NCBI RefSeq assembly: GCF_000182565.1
Contig: NW_015971540.1
Location: 1-64,000, forward strand
From: Spizellomyces punctatus DAOM BR117
Taxonomy: Eukaryota > Chytridiomycota > Chytridiomycetes > Spizellomycetales > Spizellomycetaceae
DNA: 64,000 nt
Reading direction: 5' to 3'
This document shows positions 32,201-43,565 of the stretch, piece by piece. A model generated the notes under the pieces. It saw only the letters and a list, made by a program, of their open reading frames with translations. It had not been told where the DNA came from and did not search any database. A program made the translations under genes and the position numbers. The stretch's first letter is position 1. The number at the start of each line of letters is the position of its first letter.

Positions 32201-34598
32201 TGCCAAAGGAACCTTTGTCGAAAACTCTCTCGAGACATGTCCATCACTCACTTCCTAAATATCACCCGCAAAATCACTCATCAACATCAATGAAAAACAG
32301 CAATCCAAAAGACAATAAAAACTCACCCTCAAAACCCCATCTCCACCCACACAATAAACCAACTTTGCATCCGGCGTCACAACCGCTCCCAAAAACACCA
32401 CCCCCTGCACCCGCACTTCCCCCATTTTCTTACTCCCACGCACATCCCAATCATATACAACGCCGTCCATGCCGCAGGAAAGAATGCGGGTGTCGTCGGG
32501 TGACCAGGCAATAGAACGGATTTTGCCATTGTGGCCTTTGAGGTGGGTGATAATGTCTAGTGTCCAGGTGTTGTAAATGAGGATGGTTGAGCCGTGAACG
32601 GCTGCAAAGTACTAAAAAAAGAATCACATCGGTTTGTGTGCTGTTCCTACATTGAGTAAAAAAGCAAATGTTTTACCTGTCCACCATGACTAAAATGACA
32701 CTACCAAAACATCAAAACCCGATCAAAATAAACAAACCATAAAAAAAATCCCACAAAATCATACAACTAAACTCACCTCTCGACACCCTCTCACAGGGGC
32801 CTCCCAATACTGCCGAATATCATCAATCAAGACATTCATGAGCTTCAACCCGTCCGTAAACCCCACCAAAACGTACAACCCACTCGGATGTAACGCGACG
32901 CTAAAAACGAAACCAAAAAAACCAAATTCATACCACCCTTTTTTGGTTCTGTTACAAAAACATGATACATACCTTAAGGGCTCATCAAGAAAATACTTGA
33001 ATACTTCAAGCGAGTTGTCAAGGTAGTTCCATATACGGACGGACCGGTCAGTTCCGCAAGTTGCTAGGAGGGGCTTACGGATGCATGTGTCCATGCCTGT
33101 GATGGAGCCGTGGTGGAAGGGGTGCGTGAGGTAGGTGCATTTGGCATTGTCAGTCTTCATGTCGTGACAGTGTGTCCATGCGCGTGCGTGGAGTTGTTTG
33201 TAAAAAGTCAATGCGTGTTATCAATTCGGTAGGAACGTAATATGTCGCAAGCAAAAAGTTTGTAAAACAGCAAATCAGTACAAACACTCACCATAACAAA
33301 CAAGACAAAACTTCGTACCTCAACCTCCAACCCAACAACAAAAACCTGACTCCCACTCACAACAACCGCAACATCCTCACTCACACTCGTAGCAACCCAC
33401 ACAACCCCAACACCATCCTCAACAACCGTTTCCCGTCGTTTAACCAACCCCGAATCCTCTTTCTCGAAATAAACGAGCACGCCATTGGATGTACCCGCTA
33501 GGACGCCATTGGAGGTGGATTTGAGGGTTGTGATGGAAGGGAGGAGGGTGGCGTGGGGGAGGAGGTAGGCGATTTCGAGGATGAGGTCGCCGGAATCGTA
33601 TAAAAGGAGTTTGGAGTCTTGGGTGCCGGCTAGGATGCGGGTTTCGGAGAGGTAGGTGTGGCAAAGGAGGTTCTTTAAAAAGTCCGTATTATTTGAGTGC
33701 GTGTGAGAGTGGTGGGTGAGAAAGTACAAGACTTTATTATACGTACCTTGTCCGTCTTTTGAGACCACACAACCTTCCACCCCCCCTCACCATGCTTCAG
33801 CGTCCGAAAAACACAATTTCCGGTAACACACACTTGAGTCCCAGCATGTTCAAAAGGGTTGACACTCAAATGACGGATATCCGCATGGGGGGAGCTAACG
33901 GTTTTGTAGGTGCCACGGAGTTTGGCCTTGTCCCAGTCCCAAATGTAGAGTATCCAGTCTGGAAAGGATGATTGGGCGATAATGTGTTTGGAGTCGGGGG
34001 AAAAGGCGAGAGCCATGAATTCCTGTGCGTTAGGAGTGGATGTTTTCAAAGGAAAATTTAAAAGGCTATAAGGCATAGAGTATTAAAATCCTTTGCAACG
34101 ATTTTTCTTACCTTTGCATTGGGATCCCCAGCAACAAGCACCTTTTTCTTTCTCCCATTCACAAAATCATACACCAAGACAGCAGCCTCCCTCTCCATAT
34201 TTCCACCCCCAAAAACACTCGGCCTCGTATCCCCTCCAGCAGTCGGAGGCGTCCCACTCGCACATCGCACCGCAACAGCCACAAGCGACGCTGAGGAACT
34301 GACGGCCATGGCCGTGATACCCTCTCCATCCGTCACATGTAGGAATTTCTGCGTCTTTTGTTCCGTGTTGTAAGAGACGAGTTGGGTTCCGGCGGGATAG
34401 AGGATAATTTGGTCATCAATGTAGGTAATGGGGTTATGGACGTGGGAGCTGATGCCAAAGACGTGGCTAAAATCAAATAATTGGATGATGAGCCATATTA
34501 CACACAATACACACAAGACGAGTTTCTTGTTCTTTTGTATAGATTATTGGTAAGACGATGAATGAATCTTACCTCGGAACCACAGAGGGAATCGACAT
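29276..34598 (-). CDS. CFAP57: Cilia- and flagella-associated protein 57 (WDR65)
   Basis: A long multi-exon gene read from ATG 34598 (MSIPSVVPR) to TGA at 29276. A large N-terminal WD40 region spans about 34600-31780. It begins HVFGISSHVHNPITYIDDQ, the characteristic CFAP57 opening, and includes SPDSKHIIAQSSFPDWILYI, CGTDRSVRIWNYLDN, SVALHPSGLYVLVGFTDGLK, GHNGKIRSIAWSPDDTRILS and HLFTCGEDGLVWVFRVV. From about 31700 the remaining exons encode a long coiled coil (RAENETQLRVKDLNYGHRLT, then DDIVSLSTTIKDMDTELEAY). The last small exon ends TYPMIRQR. Introns are short and numerous. In other eukaryotes CFAP57 is an axonemal protein linked to inner dynein arms and the N-DRC region. Its presence argues that this fungus makes a motile flagellum. 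Exon borders were inferred and only some checked. Confidence 0.9.
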
Positions 34599-35297
34599 GG
34601 CGAACAAGGAGCTACAGTCATGTAGCAGTAAGTAGAAAAAGCCTCGGAGATCGAACACTCGTTTATCATCGGAACATTATTATATAAAACTAAGGGTAAA
34701 GTATGCAGTAACATGGATGAGGATCCCTTGGATGTTTTTGATTCTTTTAATTGCTACTATTGCGGTTCTCGGATGATTTTCAGCGTATAGGGGTATGCAG
34801 TGAGGGCAGGAAATTCGATGCTTACGAAAGTCCGATCAATGTAACGTAATCCGCTCCCAACCTCCCTCAATGATGTGAATTGCTGGCATTTTGCTATGGA
34901 CAATGGACAAACATTTGGTTCGTTTGCGTATGCTTGTATGTGCGGACCTGGATGGCCTTGTGCTGATGCATCAAATCTGTAAATATATAGTTCAGAGTCC
35001 ATGTTGCTTTAATGCATCCATGTCGTTACGGGTCTTGTCTCGAGTATGAACTCGTGTGTGTGCCAAAAGACTAACCTCGTGTGCATGCGTGTAACTATTG
35101 CTCTCGAGTGACATCTGTTCCGTCCATCACTTGGTATTGGTAAAAGCCTCCCCCGTCACCCGTGATTCATGATTGCTCTATTTTGCCAAAACTCAAAAAG
35201 CGGGGCTCCATTCTTCAAAGCCCCCGTCCAACCATTTGAGTTATAAAGCTTCAATGTGCCGATTCGTCCATCTCTGGTAAAAACAACTCGCGCAAAC
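34599..35297. other. Intergenic with one possible short ORF
   Basis: A minus-strand frame at 34757-35002 (81 residues from an ATG at 35002) has plausible composition, including LREVGSGLRYIDRTFVS, but no motif or neighbour support. Otherwise this is the divergent promoter region for CFAP57 and the gene at 35298. Confidence 0.35.
35242..35248 (+). promoter_or_regulatory. TATA box for gene at 35298
   Basis: TATAAAG about 50 bp upstream of the first ATG at 35298. Confidence 0.4.
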
Positions 35298-35663
35298 ATG
35301 ATGAATAATCAGCACCTTGAAGAAAGCAAAAAGCGTCTTGCCGCTCGAGGTAAGAGTTGCAATACGCATGTGTGTGTAGCTAGTGAAGATCCAACTAAAA
35401 AGCAACAAAAAGAGCGCGCAGAGCAACTCTTTCGCGAGCAACAAGAGCACGAAGAGCAAGAGAGGCGTGGATGGACACGCATTGCAGACCTGATTGTAAT
35501 GCACCATCAACCCAAAACCAAGACGAGAAAAGAACATAATGAACAGACGGGAGAAAAAGAAGAAAAGAGCAAAGCGAGAGAGAAAGCGAGACAATTGTAT
35601 GAACAAGCTGAAGAACAAGAGCAAAGGAAAAAGAGTGTGAGACGGTTGGTTGGACGAGTGTGA
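35298..35663 (+). CDS. Small highly charged coiled-coil protein
   Basis: Open frame of 121 residues from the first ATG after a TATA box. More than half of the residues are Glu, Lys, Arg or Gln; one stretch is EQLFREQQEHEEQERRGW. Predicted as a helical coiled coil. A GTAAGA...GTGTAG segment (about 35350-35378) could be a very short intron, but the frame is open through it, so none is needed. No family recognised. Confidence 0.5.
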   Translation: MMNNQHLEESKKRLAARGKSCNTHVCVASEDPTKKQQKERAEQLFREQQEHEEQERRGWTRIADLIVMHHQPKTKTRKEHNEQTGEKEEKSKAREKARQLYEQAEEQEQRKKSVRRLVGRV

Positions 35664-35807
35664 AATGTGTGTTCTGCATTATAGTGTAGGGATGAATTGC
35701 AGAAAAGTAACATGTAAGAATTCAATATGCAGTAAGCGTCTCTCGATGGGGAGTGTGAGAAAAAAAACCATTTTCTCTCCCTCTTGAGAGATATATGTCA
35801 GGAATCG

Positions 35808-37000
35808 TTACCCAACTATGCTGCGGTCGCGGGTTTCGAAATCTAGCACTCCCATGCGGGCATGGCCGCTCTTCAAGTAGCGGAATAGGGAAGTTACGCA
35901 CTTGGCAAACTTTTTCCTATCCTCGCCTTTTGCCAAATCAAATTCCTTTGTCTTCTTGAGCACCATGTAGTCTTCTGCGGCCAGACCGGTGCCTTCGAGA
36001 TTCTTCAAATAGTTGCTTGAGAACACCGCGGATACCAAATAGCATCGACGGTGATGAATGAAAAAAATGAAGACCTATCGATGCGCATCAGCACGGAAAA
36101 ATCCAGCTATGAAAAGAAGAATGTCGGCATCTAAATACCTCAGGAGTCCCATGTGATTTCTTTTTTTCATTATGTTGCGCGATTGCAATGGCTTCAGCGG
36201 CGACTTGAGCCGTGATCGCAACATCATTTTTCTTATGCAGGTGGCGCTTCGCCTCAACGCCAAAGGCCACAGTGGTGCTTACTCTCTTTTTCCCATCTCG
36301 ATTGCAGTGGGTAACTGCTCCGTAACCATCTGTTAGAGAGTTTACCAATGACCCCTGAATGGTAAGGCGCCCATGGAAAGATTGGGAGCGCACATCCAAC
36401 TCCATAGTGGTCCCATCGATGTCAAACCTCCCTGGTCCGCAAATGTCCTGACAGTTCCACAGGTTCAAAAAGCCAAGCAGAGTTTTTTCGGCAACCTTTT
36501 CCGCCTTATCCTCATCGTTTGTCCCGCGGGTATCCACAGACACGTCGCTAACATCTGAAGCGACAGTATTACCAGATCCAAAGGCCAATAGTTCCCTCAA
36601 ATCAAGGAAAAAAAGGGCGTAAATGCCGGGATTAGGTACCGCCTTCTCCAATATTTCACCACGAGTTGCCTCAAACAGCACCCCATGTTCTTCTAGCTCT
36701 GACATGCCACACACCAAAAAGTCAATATGAGCTGGCATTTTTTGACTGTATAAACTGAGGCAAACCTTGCTCTGATGGGTAGTACTCTTCAGGTACGACA
36801 AACTTGGGGTCAAGTCTCTCCACCATGTGCACTTTGGCGGCAGCATAATACCGACTATCCCACTTTGAAGCTGACTTCAAGTCATTGTCGGCGACCACAA
36901 TTCGTGTAAAGGTGTGTAAGCGGTTGGGATTGTTTAGTAGCTTAAACTCTGGATCGTCCTGAAGCAGCTCTTCAAGTGGGATACGGTGAGAGAATGTCAT
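35808..37000 (-). CDS. Crinkler-like protein with PD-(D/E)XK-type nuclease domain
   Basis: Read from ATG 37000. The N-terminal block contains LHTFTRIVVADNDLKSASKW and YYAAAKVHMVERLDPKFVVP. A second block (from about 36750 to 36139) continues with AHIDFLVCGMSELEEHGVLF. It carries a nuclease-like core: SLVNSLTDGYGAVTHC, then STTVAFGVEAKRHL (the E-x-K motif), then AQVAAEAIAIAQHN. A clean 64-nt intron (36075-36138) leads to the last exon, which encodes VFIFFIHHRRCYLVSAVF and a helical end. This layout (conserved Asp, E-x-K, then Q..AEA helix and a 'PvvfvL' strand) is typical of Crinkler-type and related fungal/oomycete nucleases. Between the first two blocks there is a frame change near 36760 that I could explain only by a 34-nt intron or a frameshift, so the gene might be broken. 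Confidence 0.6.
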
Positions 37001-37569
37001 TGTTGCAATGGTCTGAAATGTGTTTTGCTCGATTATAAGGACATTCCCAATATAAATCATGTGATTGTTTGTTGCCCCATTCCGGCGTAATATTTTGCTT
37101 TGATATTTTTGTATCTCTCTCTTTTTCAATGTGTCTCGCCGAGTGTATTTGTTTACAAGTTTATTTATATATGCAACCGCGGTCTCTCTTCTCTTAAGCA
37201 ACCCCAACAAAAAGATGATTCAGTGGCTATAATTAAAGACTACACACGTATAACATATTTGCATATTGGCATAAGAGTCAATTGCCGCCTTTCTCATACA
37301 TCTCTCTGACACACACACAGACTCTATCGCAGATTCATTTGTTTTGTTGTGGAATTCTTTCCATGTGTGTGTTTGTATGATCATTGCTTGCTCTCATCTC
37401 TGTTCATCATGTGATATCCCATTCCACGTGTTCTTTCAATCTTTTCATCATTGTGATATTATCACGTGATTATTATTAGTGATTAGTATGTGTGTGTTAT
37501 GGATCTTCCTTTTTCCCACGCACTCGTAGGTTTTTGTTGTTTTGTTCATCATCATCATCTTTAGTAACA
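37001..37569. other. Divergent intergenic region
   Basis: Promoter region for transketolase (plus strand) and the Crinkler-like gene (minus strand). The first frame may extend 5' to 37210 but without added motifs. Confidence 0.4.
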
Positions 37570-39856
37570 ATGGCTACGGACACGCTTGCCATCAACACGA
37601 TTCGCACACTCGCTCCTGATGTCGTCCAAAAGGCAAACTCTGGTCATCCAGGCGCTCCCATGGGATGTGCTCCCATGGCTCACGTCTTGTTTTCACGCTT
37701 CATCTCTGCCAACCCACAGAACCCTCACTGGGTATGTCTTATTGGTTTTTTTTTATCACGTATTGCTTGCTCACTTTTGTTGTTTCGCAGATTAACCGCG
37801 ATCGCTTTGTTTTGTCAAACGGTCACGGATGTGTTCTGCAGTATGTCATGCTTCACCTCCTCGGCTATGACTTGTCCATGGAGGACCTGCAATCCTTTCG
37901 TCAAGTAGGCTCAAAGTAAGAGTTTTTTTATGGTTGGGATGAACAGAGAGGGCATCGCCATTGTGGCAAAATGCCCGTCGTGTCCCACTTTTGCCTTACG
38001 TTCCCCTCGTCTATGCCACTCACTAACGCTCGGTCATGACTCGTTGCCAGAACCCCAGGTCATCCAGAGGCAAACCACGGCACACCAGGAATCGAGGTTA
38101 CTACCGGCCCCCTCGGTCAGGGCATTGCCAGTGCCGTCGGTCTCGCTATTGCAGAGGCCCACCTCGCCGCTGAATTCAACCAGCCCGGCTTTGATCTCGT
38201 TGACAACTACACCTACTGCATCCTCGGTGACGGTTGCATGCAAGAAGGCGTTCAAGCGGAAGCCGCTTCCTTGGCTGGCCACTTGCAACTGGGCAAACTC
38301 ATTGCCTTGTACGATGACAACCACATTCAGATTGACGGAGACACTGCCCTTGGATTCACAGAAAATGTCCGCTTGCGCTACGAATCTTATGGCTGGCACG
38401 TTCAGTTTGTCGAAAACGGTGACTCGGACATTGCCGCGTTGACCAACGCCATTGAAGCCGCCAAAAAAGTCACAGACAAACCATCCTTGATCCAAGTCCG
38501 CACCACCATTGGCTATGGATCAAAGAATGAGGGAGAGGAAAAGGTTCACGGTGCTCCCCTCGGCGAACCCGATATCGCTCAAGTAAAGACCAAATTTGGT
38601 TTTAGCCCCGACCAGAAATTCAATGTCCCCCAACAAGTCTATGACTTTTACGGCAAGGTAGCTGCCAAGGGCAAGGACGCAGAAGCCCAGTGGAACCAGC
38701 TCTTTGACCGCTACGCGGCTCAGTTCCCTCAGCTCGCCGCTGACTTTAAGCGTCGCCTCGCCAAAAAACTCCCAGACAACATCAAAGATCTCTTGCCCAC
38801 CTACAAGCCCAGTGACCCCCCCGTGGCGACCCGCAAACTCTCTGAAACCGTCTTGAACAAGATCGCCCCACAGCTTCCCGAGCTTATTGGTGGTTCGGCC
38901 GATTTGACTGGCTCAAATCTGACCCGCTGGAAGGGCGCCGAAGACTTTCAACCCCCATCCACTAAACTTGGCTCGTACAAGGGCCGCTACATTCGCTTTG
39001 GTGTCCGCGAACACGCCATGGCCGCGATTTGCAACGGTATCTCTGCTTACGGGGCCTTGATTCCCTTTGGAGCCACCTTTTTCAACTTTATCAGCTACGC
39101 TCTCGGTGCCGTCCGTTTGAGCGCATTGTCCAAGCATCACGTTTTGTACATTATGACCCACGACTCGATTGGATTGGGCGAAGACGGTCCTACCCATCAA
39201 CCCATTGAGACGCTGGCCTGCATGCGCGCCATGCCCAACATTCTCAACTTTAGACCCGCGGATGGCAACGAAGTCTCTGGCTCCTACCTCGTGTCTCTTG
39301 AAGCCCACGACCGCCCCTCTGTACTGATTCTCACCCGCCAAAACCTCCCCCAGCTCGCCGGCTCCTCGATTGAAGCCGTCCGTAAGGGCGCCTACGTCCT
39401 CGAAGACGCACCCAACCCCTCGGTCATTCTGGTCGCCACGGGTTCCGAAGTCTCCCTTGCGGTCGACACGGCCGCCCAGCTTGCCAGTGAAAACATTGCT
39501 GCTCGCGTTGTTTCAATGCCCTGTTGGGAGCTCTTCGAGGAGCAATCGGTCGAGTACCAGCAATCCGTCTTTTTGGATGGCGTGCCTGTCGTGAGCATTG
39601 AAGCCATGTCAACGTTTGGATGGCAAAAGTGGGCGCATTTGACGTGTGGAATTGATACTTTTGGTGCGAGTGGGCCTTACAAGGTATGTCTGTTATTTTT
39701 TATCTTTACTTTTGCATATACTGACCATGACAATCTGGGATTTAGGACTTGTACAAGAAATTCGGACTGGTTCCTGATGTCATTGCTGCCAAAGCTAAAA
39801 AGCTGATTGCCTTTTACAAGGACCGCAAGCCCGAGAACAAGATTCAGAGGATTTAA
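37570..39856 (+). CDS. TKL1: Transketolase
   Basis: Four exons, 37570-37731, 37791-37915, 38051-39683 and 39746-39856, join in phase to 676 residues, the normal fungal length. A cytosolic enzyme of the pentose phosphate pathway that moves two-carbon units between sugar phosphates using thiamine diphosphate and a divalent metal. SGHPGAPMG (conserved His), [19 protein letters not shown], then [11 protein letters not shown] with the ThDP/metal GDG and a downstream [11 protein letters not shown]. Later come [47 protein letters not shown] and [11 protein letters not shown]. All recognised active-site motifs are present. The codon use looks biased toward C-ending codons, as expected for a highly expressed gene. 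Confidence 0.97.
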
Positions 39857-40187
39857 ATAGTGTCTTTTTTTTGTTTGTTTTTGGATCTTGAGATTTTTGT
39901 GGTTGAGGGAATATGTAAACGCAGGATGATAGGACCGCTTCTGAATCTGAATTTTTGTATTTTTCCTTGTATGTGTGTGTGTATCATGATGACATGGCCA
40001 GATGTGACAGACATTTGTGTTGTATCGGCGACATGTATCAAAATCCCAATACCCAAGATACACCGCTTAAATATGCAAAAAGGTACCTATCGCCCACGCC
40101 TCCTAACATTGCCATCAACCCCGTCATCATCCCTCACCTCTATCCCCGCTAAACAACGTACACCTCACCTATATATACGCAAAAAGT

Positions 40188-41394
40188 CTAGCGTACCCGC
40201 CGTCGACCCCTCCACAACACGGCACTCGAAAACAGCATAATCCCATACCTACCCAACAGAGAAAAAACACTCAAATATTAAAAATCCCCTACAACAACAA
40301 CAAAATCACAACAAGAACATACCACGTAATAGCATACTGCAAATGATTATTCCTAAAATTCGTAAAAGCCTTCCGCCGAAACGGCGGCGTCTCCAACCCT
40401 TTATTCAATTCCGAATCTAAAAGAAACTCGTTAACCACACAATACACTTAAACCCAAATCTCAAAACAAAACTCTTTTACCTTCCAACAATTCAACTAGG
40501 ATCGGTTCTGCACCTACGTGGGAGGCCATACCCTTTAAATCCATCCAATACCATTCGTTTTTATCTGTTCGATGAAACATTAATACATAGGAGACAGGTA
40601 TCCCGTCGCAGAATCGAATGTACCTGGTCGATTCTTGGGCATGAATATGGATCCCTACAAAAACAACACCATCAGCACTTTTCTCCAAAAACCAAACAAA
40701 ATCCACAAAAAAAAGCATTACCTCCTCCCCTCTCTTCAAAACCCCCTCAACCCCAACACCACCCTCAACACTCTTCACACCAACCCCTCTAGGAACCCAC
40801 CCCCGATTCACCAAAACAATCCGACCATCATCATTCCGGAACCCCGATATCAAGAAATATCCAACGGGGTTGTGTTGGGTGGGTGGTATATCCGTTCTAG
40901 TTCGTGGACCGAGATGGATATCGGGGGACGTGAATTGGCCTTTTAGAGTTACGCGGGTGTATTCATCCAACGGCGTTATCCTAAAAGATGGTCACATCAC
41001 GCAAAGAGTAGAATCAAAAGTATGATGATTATACATACGTTTCAGGAAGAGGGATACCACCTCTAGACATCCTCTCCTCCCATTTACGAATCAAATCCAA
41101 TTTCCAATCGAGTCGGTATAATTGCCATGATCCAAGACAGAATGTTGTGAGAGGGACGCTCCAGAGCCAGCCTCCGAGGCGGGGTTGGTGGGGGGATGAG
41201 GTATGGGGACCTAATGTGAAAATGGGTGGGTTTAGGGGTTGTTTTTTGGGGATGTGGAGGGGATATAAAACGTACCTGCTCGAATTCCTCGCCAGATCAT
41301 TATCCTTTGCTGGAGATTTGCTATAGCGAGAAACTGTTGGTATGGGTTTCGGGTGGTCACGTGTGTATGTGATGTCAGCATGGGACTTCTTCAA
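40188..41394 (-). CDS. SHY1: SURF1 / Shy1, cytochrome c oxidase assembly factor
   Basis: Multi-exon gene. From 40980 the exons are 40980-40722, 40654-40624 (31 nt), 40564-40481, a further exon starting about 40418, and a final one ending TAG at 40188. The first exon, from ATG 41394, contains PRLGGWLWSVPLTTFCLGSW, the first transmembrane segment, and QLYRLDWKLDLIRKWEERM. The middle part has YFLISGFRNDDGRIVLVNRG, which holds the GW family core, and then GSIFMPKNRPDKNEWYWMDL. The end has FRNNHLQYAITWYGIMLFSS, the second transmembrane segment with the conserved HLQYA.TW. SURF1 sits in the inner mitochondrial membrane and helps insert heme a into Cox1. The 5' end includes a stretch that may be an unspliced intron, so the presequence is uncertain. 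Confidence 0.92.
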
Positions 41395-41653
41395 GATCCC
41401 AGATATCGTAGATGGGTGGGCAGGTATCCCGTCATGTTTTTTGTTTCCAACTTTGAAAAGATGTGTTTAAGGCGTTCGTGAACATTCTAGGAAGTTTCGG
41501 TGGACCATGATGGATTTCAGAGAATATTTGGAATTCAATCAGACGTTCGGGGGATAATCCTCGGTTGGGACAAAACAATCTTGGAAAAAGTAACCCAATG
41601 TACAATGCAACATTCCATGTCCTTTCTGTTTATATCTGTTTTCTTTATTTTGG

Positions 41654-42590
41654 TTAAACAGACGCATCATCATCTTCATCCTCTTCCTCATGCTCATCCT
41701 CATCCTCGTCCTCATCCTCTTCATCCTCTTCATCATCCTCATACCAAAAATTCTCATCATCGTCTGTTGGAGGCGGTGGCTTAATCACAAAATCCGCTTC
41801 TACAAAAAAAAAGCATTAGCAAAAGCCCCACACACATTTACCACCAATAGCACATGTACGCACCACTGGTAGGCATCACCAAATCCCCAGGAATATCCCC
41901 CCGACTCTTCTCCACCTGTGCCCTTACAATCTCCTCAAAAGCCCCCCGATCCTTCCGATACAACACCCCTGCATTCACATTCGCAGGTGACGAACAATTC
42001 GGATCATTCAGTAATGATAAAATGGATAACAGCACGCTTTCGACACTTTGAGTTGGGTTCCATCGTTCTGAGGCGGATTCACCAGAGAGAGGGTCGTCGC
42101 CTGGGGGGTGGAGGATTGAGATGCAGAGACGGCCGTCGGGGTAGACGTTTGGGTGGAAAAAGGGGGAATTGAAGGTAAAGGTCGGAGGGTTGAAGGGGAA
42201 GTCTTGTGGGAATTTGAGGGTTGCCTGAATTTTTGAACGAGTCAATTACACAAGATATTTTTGGTATGTTGATTTGGTATTGGTACTTACCAAGAAATAC
42301 CCCCCAGCATACGGCGTCCGAAACGGACCAATAATCCCCACCCTAAGAAACAAACCTTTAACCATCACCACCCATCAACAACTCCTCAAACAAACGTTAA
42401 AGAACTCACTCCCACTCAAAAATATTATCATCCTTCATGGCGACGCGAAACCCCGGAATCGGATGCTTCATCAACTCTGCACAAGAATCCACACCCAATA
42501 CACATGAACAATCCATCTTGCGTAAGATAACGTGTTACAACGCATACCTTTAAGTTGCCGCTGTAAAGCATGTTGCGCGGCATTTGACAT
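41654..42590 (-). CDS. Ubiquitin-conjugating enzyme E2, CDC34/UBE2R-type
   Basis: Five exons from ATG 42590 (MSNAAQHALQRQLKELMKHP) to TAA at 41654. The E2 core includes VGIIGPFRTPYAGGYFLATL, FPFNPPTFTF and the active site PDGRLCISILHPPGDDP, whose Cys accepts ubiquitin. The acidic insertion that follows the active site, DDPLSGESASERW, is characteristic of the CDC34 and UBC7/UBE2G groups. The last exon encodes a strongly acidic tail (Asp/Glu runs) after KPPPPTDDDENFWYEDD. Such a tail is typical of CDC34, where it binds cullin-RING ligases. Together these favour CDC34, which drives SCF-dependent cell-cycle protein turnover, over UBC7. Confidence 0.9.
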
Positions 42591-43565
42591 TTCCAGAGTT
42601 CACAAAACACTATGTCGCTTTCTGAAACAATTGTTAAATACCCGTTGGAAAAAAGGATTAACAGTGCGCAGTAAAAATAACGAAAACACAACACGCATGC
42701 AATTCAACACTTGATGGGGGATTATTGTTGCCATGTCAATATGAGATCTAGTGCACTCGAATGTGTTTGTTTATATTACAAGCATTTGCACACATCTGGT
42801 ATTGGTATATCATTATTCCATTTGCTTTTTGTTAGTTTTGTTACTCGTACTTTTGGCGCTAGATGGCTCATCACATCACCAACATTGCTTTGAACTTTGG
42901 GTTTATTTGTTGTATATAGTCACGTTCCATTTTCCATGGCCTGCTCGTAAGGACGGTATGTGCCTTCCCAACACAGCATCAAGTTTCGGTTGCATTTGCT
43001 CACGACCCACATGTATGCAAACACACATATTGCTGAATTCGTACGTGCTTCTTACATTGCACTATTCTCTTAATGTGGGATGGTAGGTACAGATATGATG
43101 CAATCTTGCGCACAAAAAGAAAATGAAAAGTGAATTGTGCCTGTACGCTTATTGAATGTCAAATGGATTGTCAACATGACCGAGATTCGTATCAGCTTTA
43201 GATCAAAACAAATGGAGTGGGCGTTGAATCTGAATATTGCATAACTTGTATGAAATGCATGATATTCTGATATCTCAAATGTTGGGAAGGTTAGGGTATC
43301 TAACATGGTGACTGGTAAATACAAAGGTCGACTACGCGGATTCACATTCTGATATCCCGAATAATGGGAATCTAACATGGTGACTACTAAATACAAAGGT
43401 GGACTACTGCAAATCCACAGGAATGCAAGCGTTTGTCCGAAGCCAGCACGTACGAAAGATGAGCGATCTCTCACATAAAATGACGCGATACGTAAGCGCG
43501 ATCCAAGAACAACACATCTCATCCCATATCCTTTTTCAATACCAAAAACAGATCTACAAGAAACG
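42591..43565. other. Divergent intergenic region
   Basis: Holds promoters of the E2 and of the WD40 gene. A near-identical ~30-bp motif is repeated at about 43296-43325 and 43371-43401 (CTAACATGGTGACT.(C/G)TAAATACAAAGG). No gene is supported. Confidence 0.45.
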
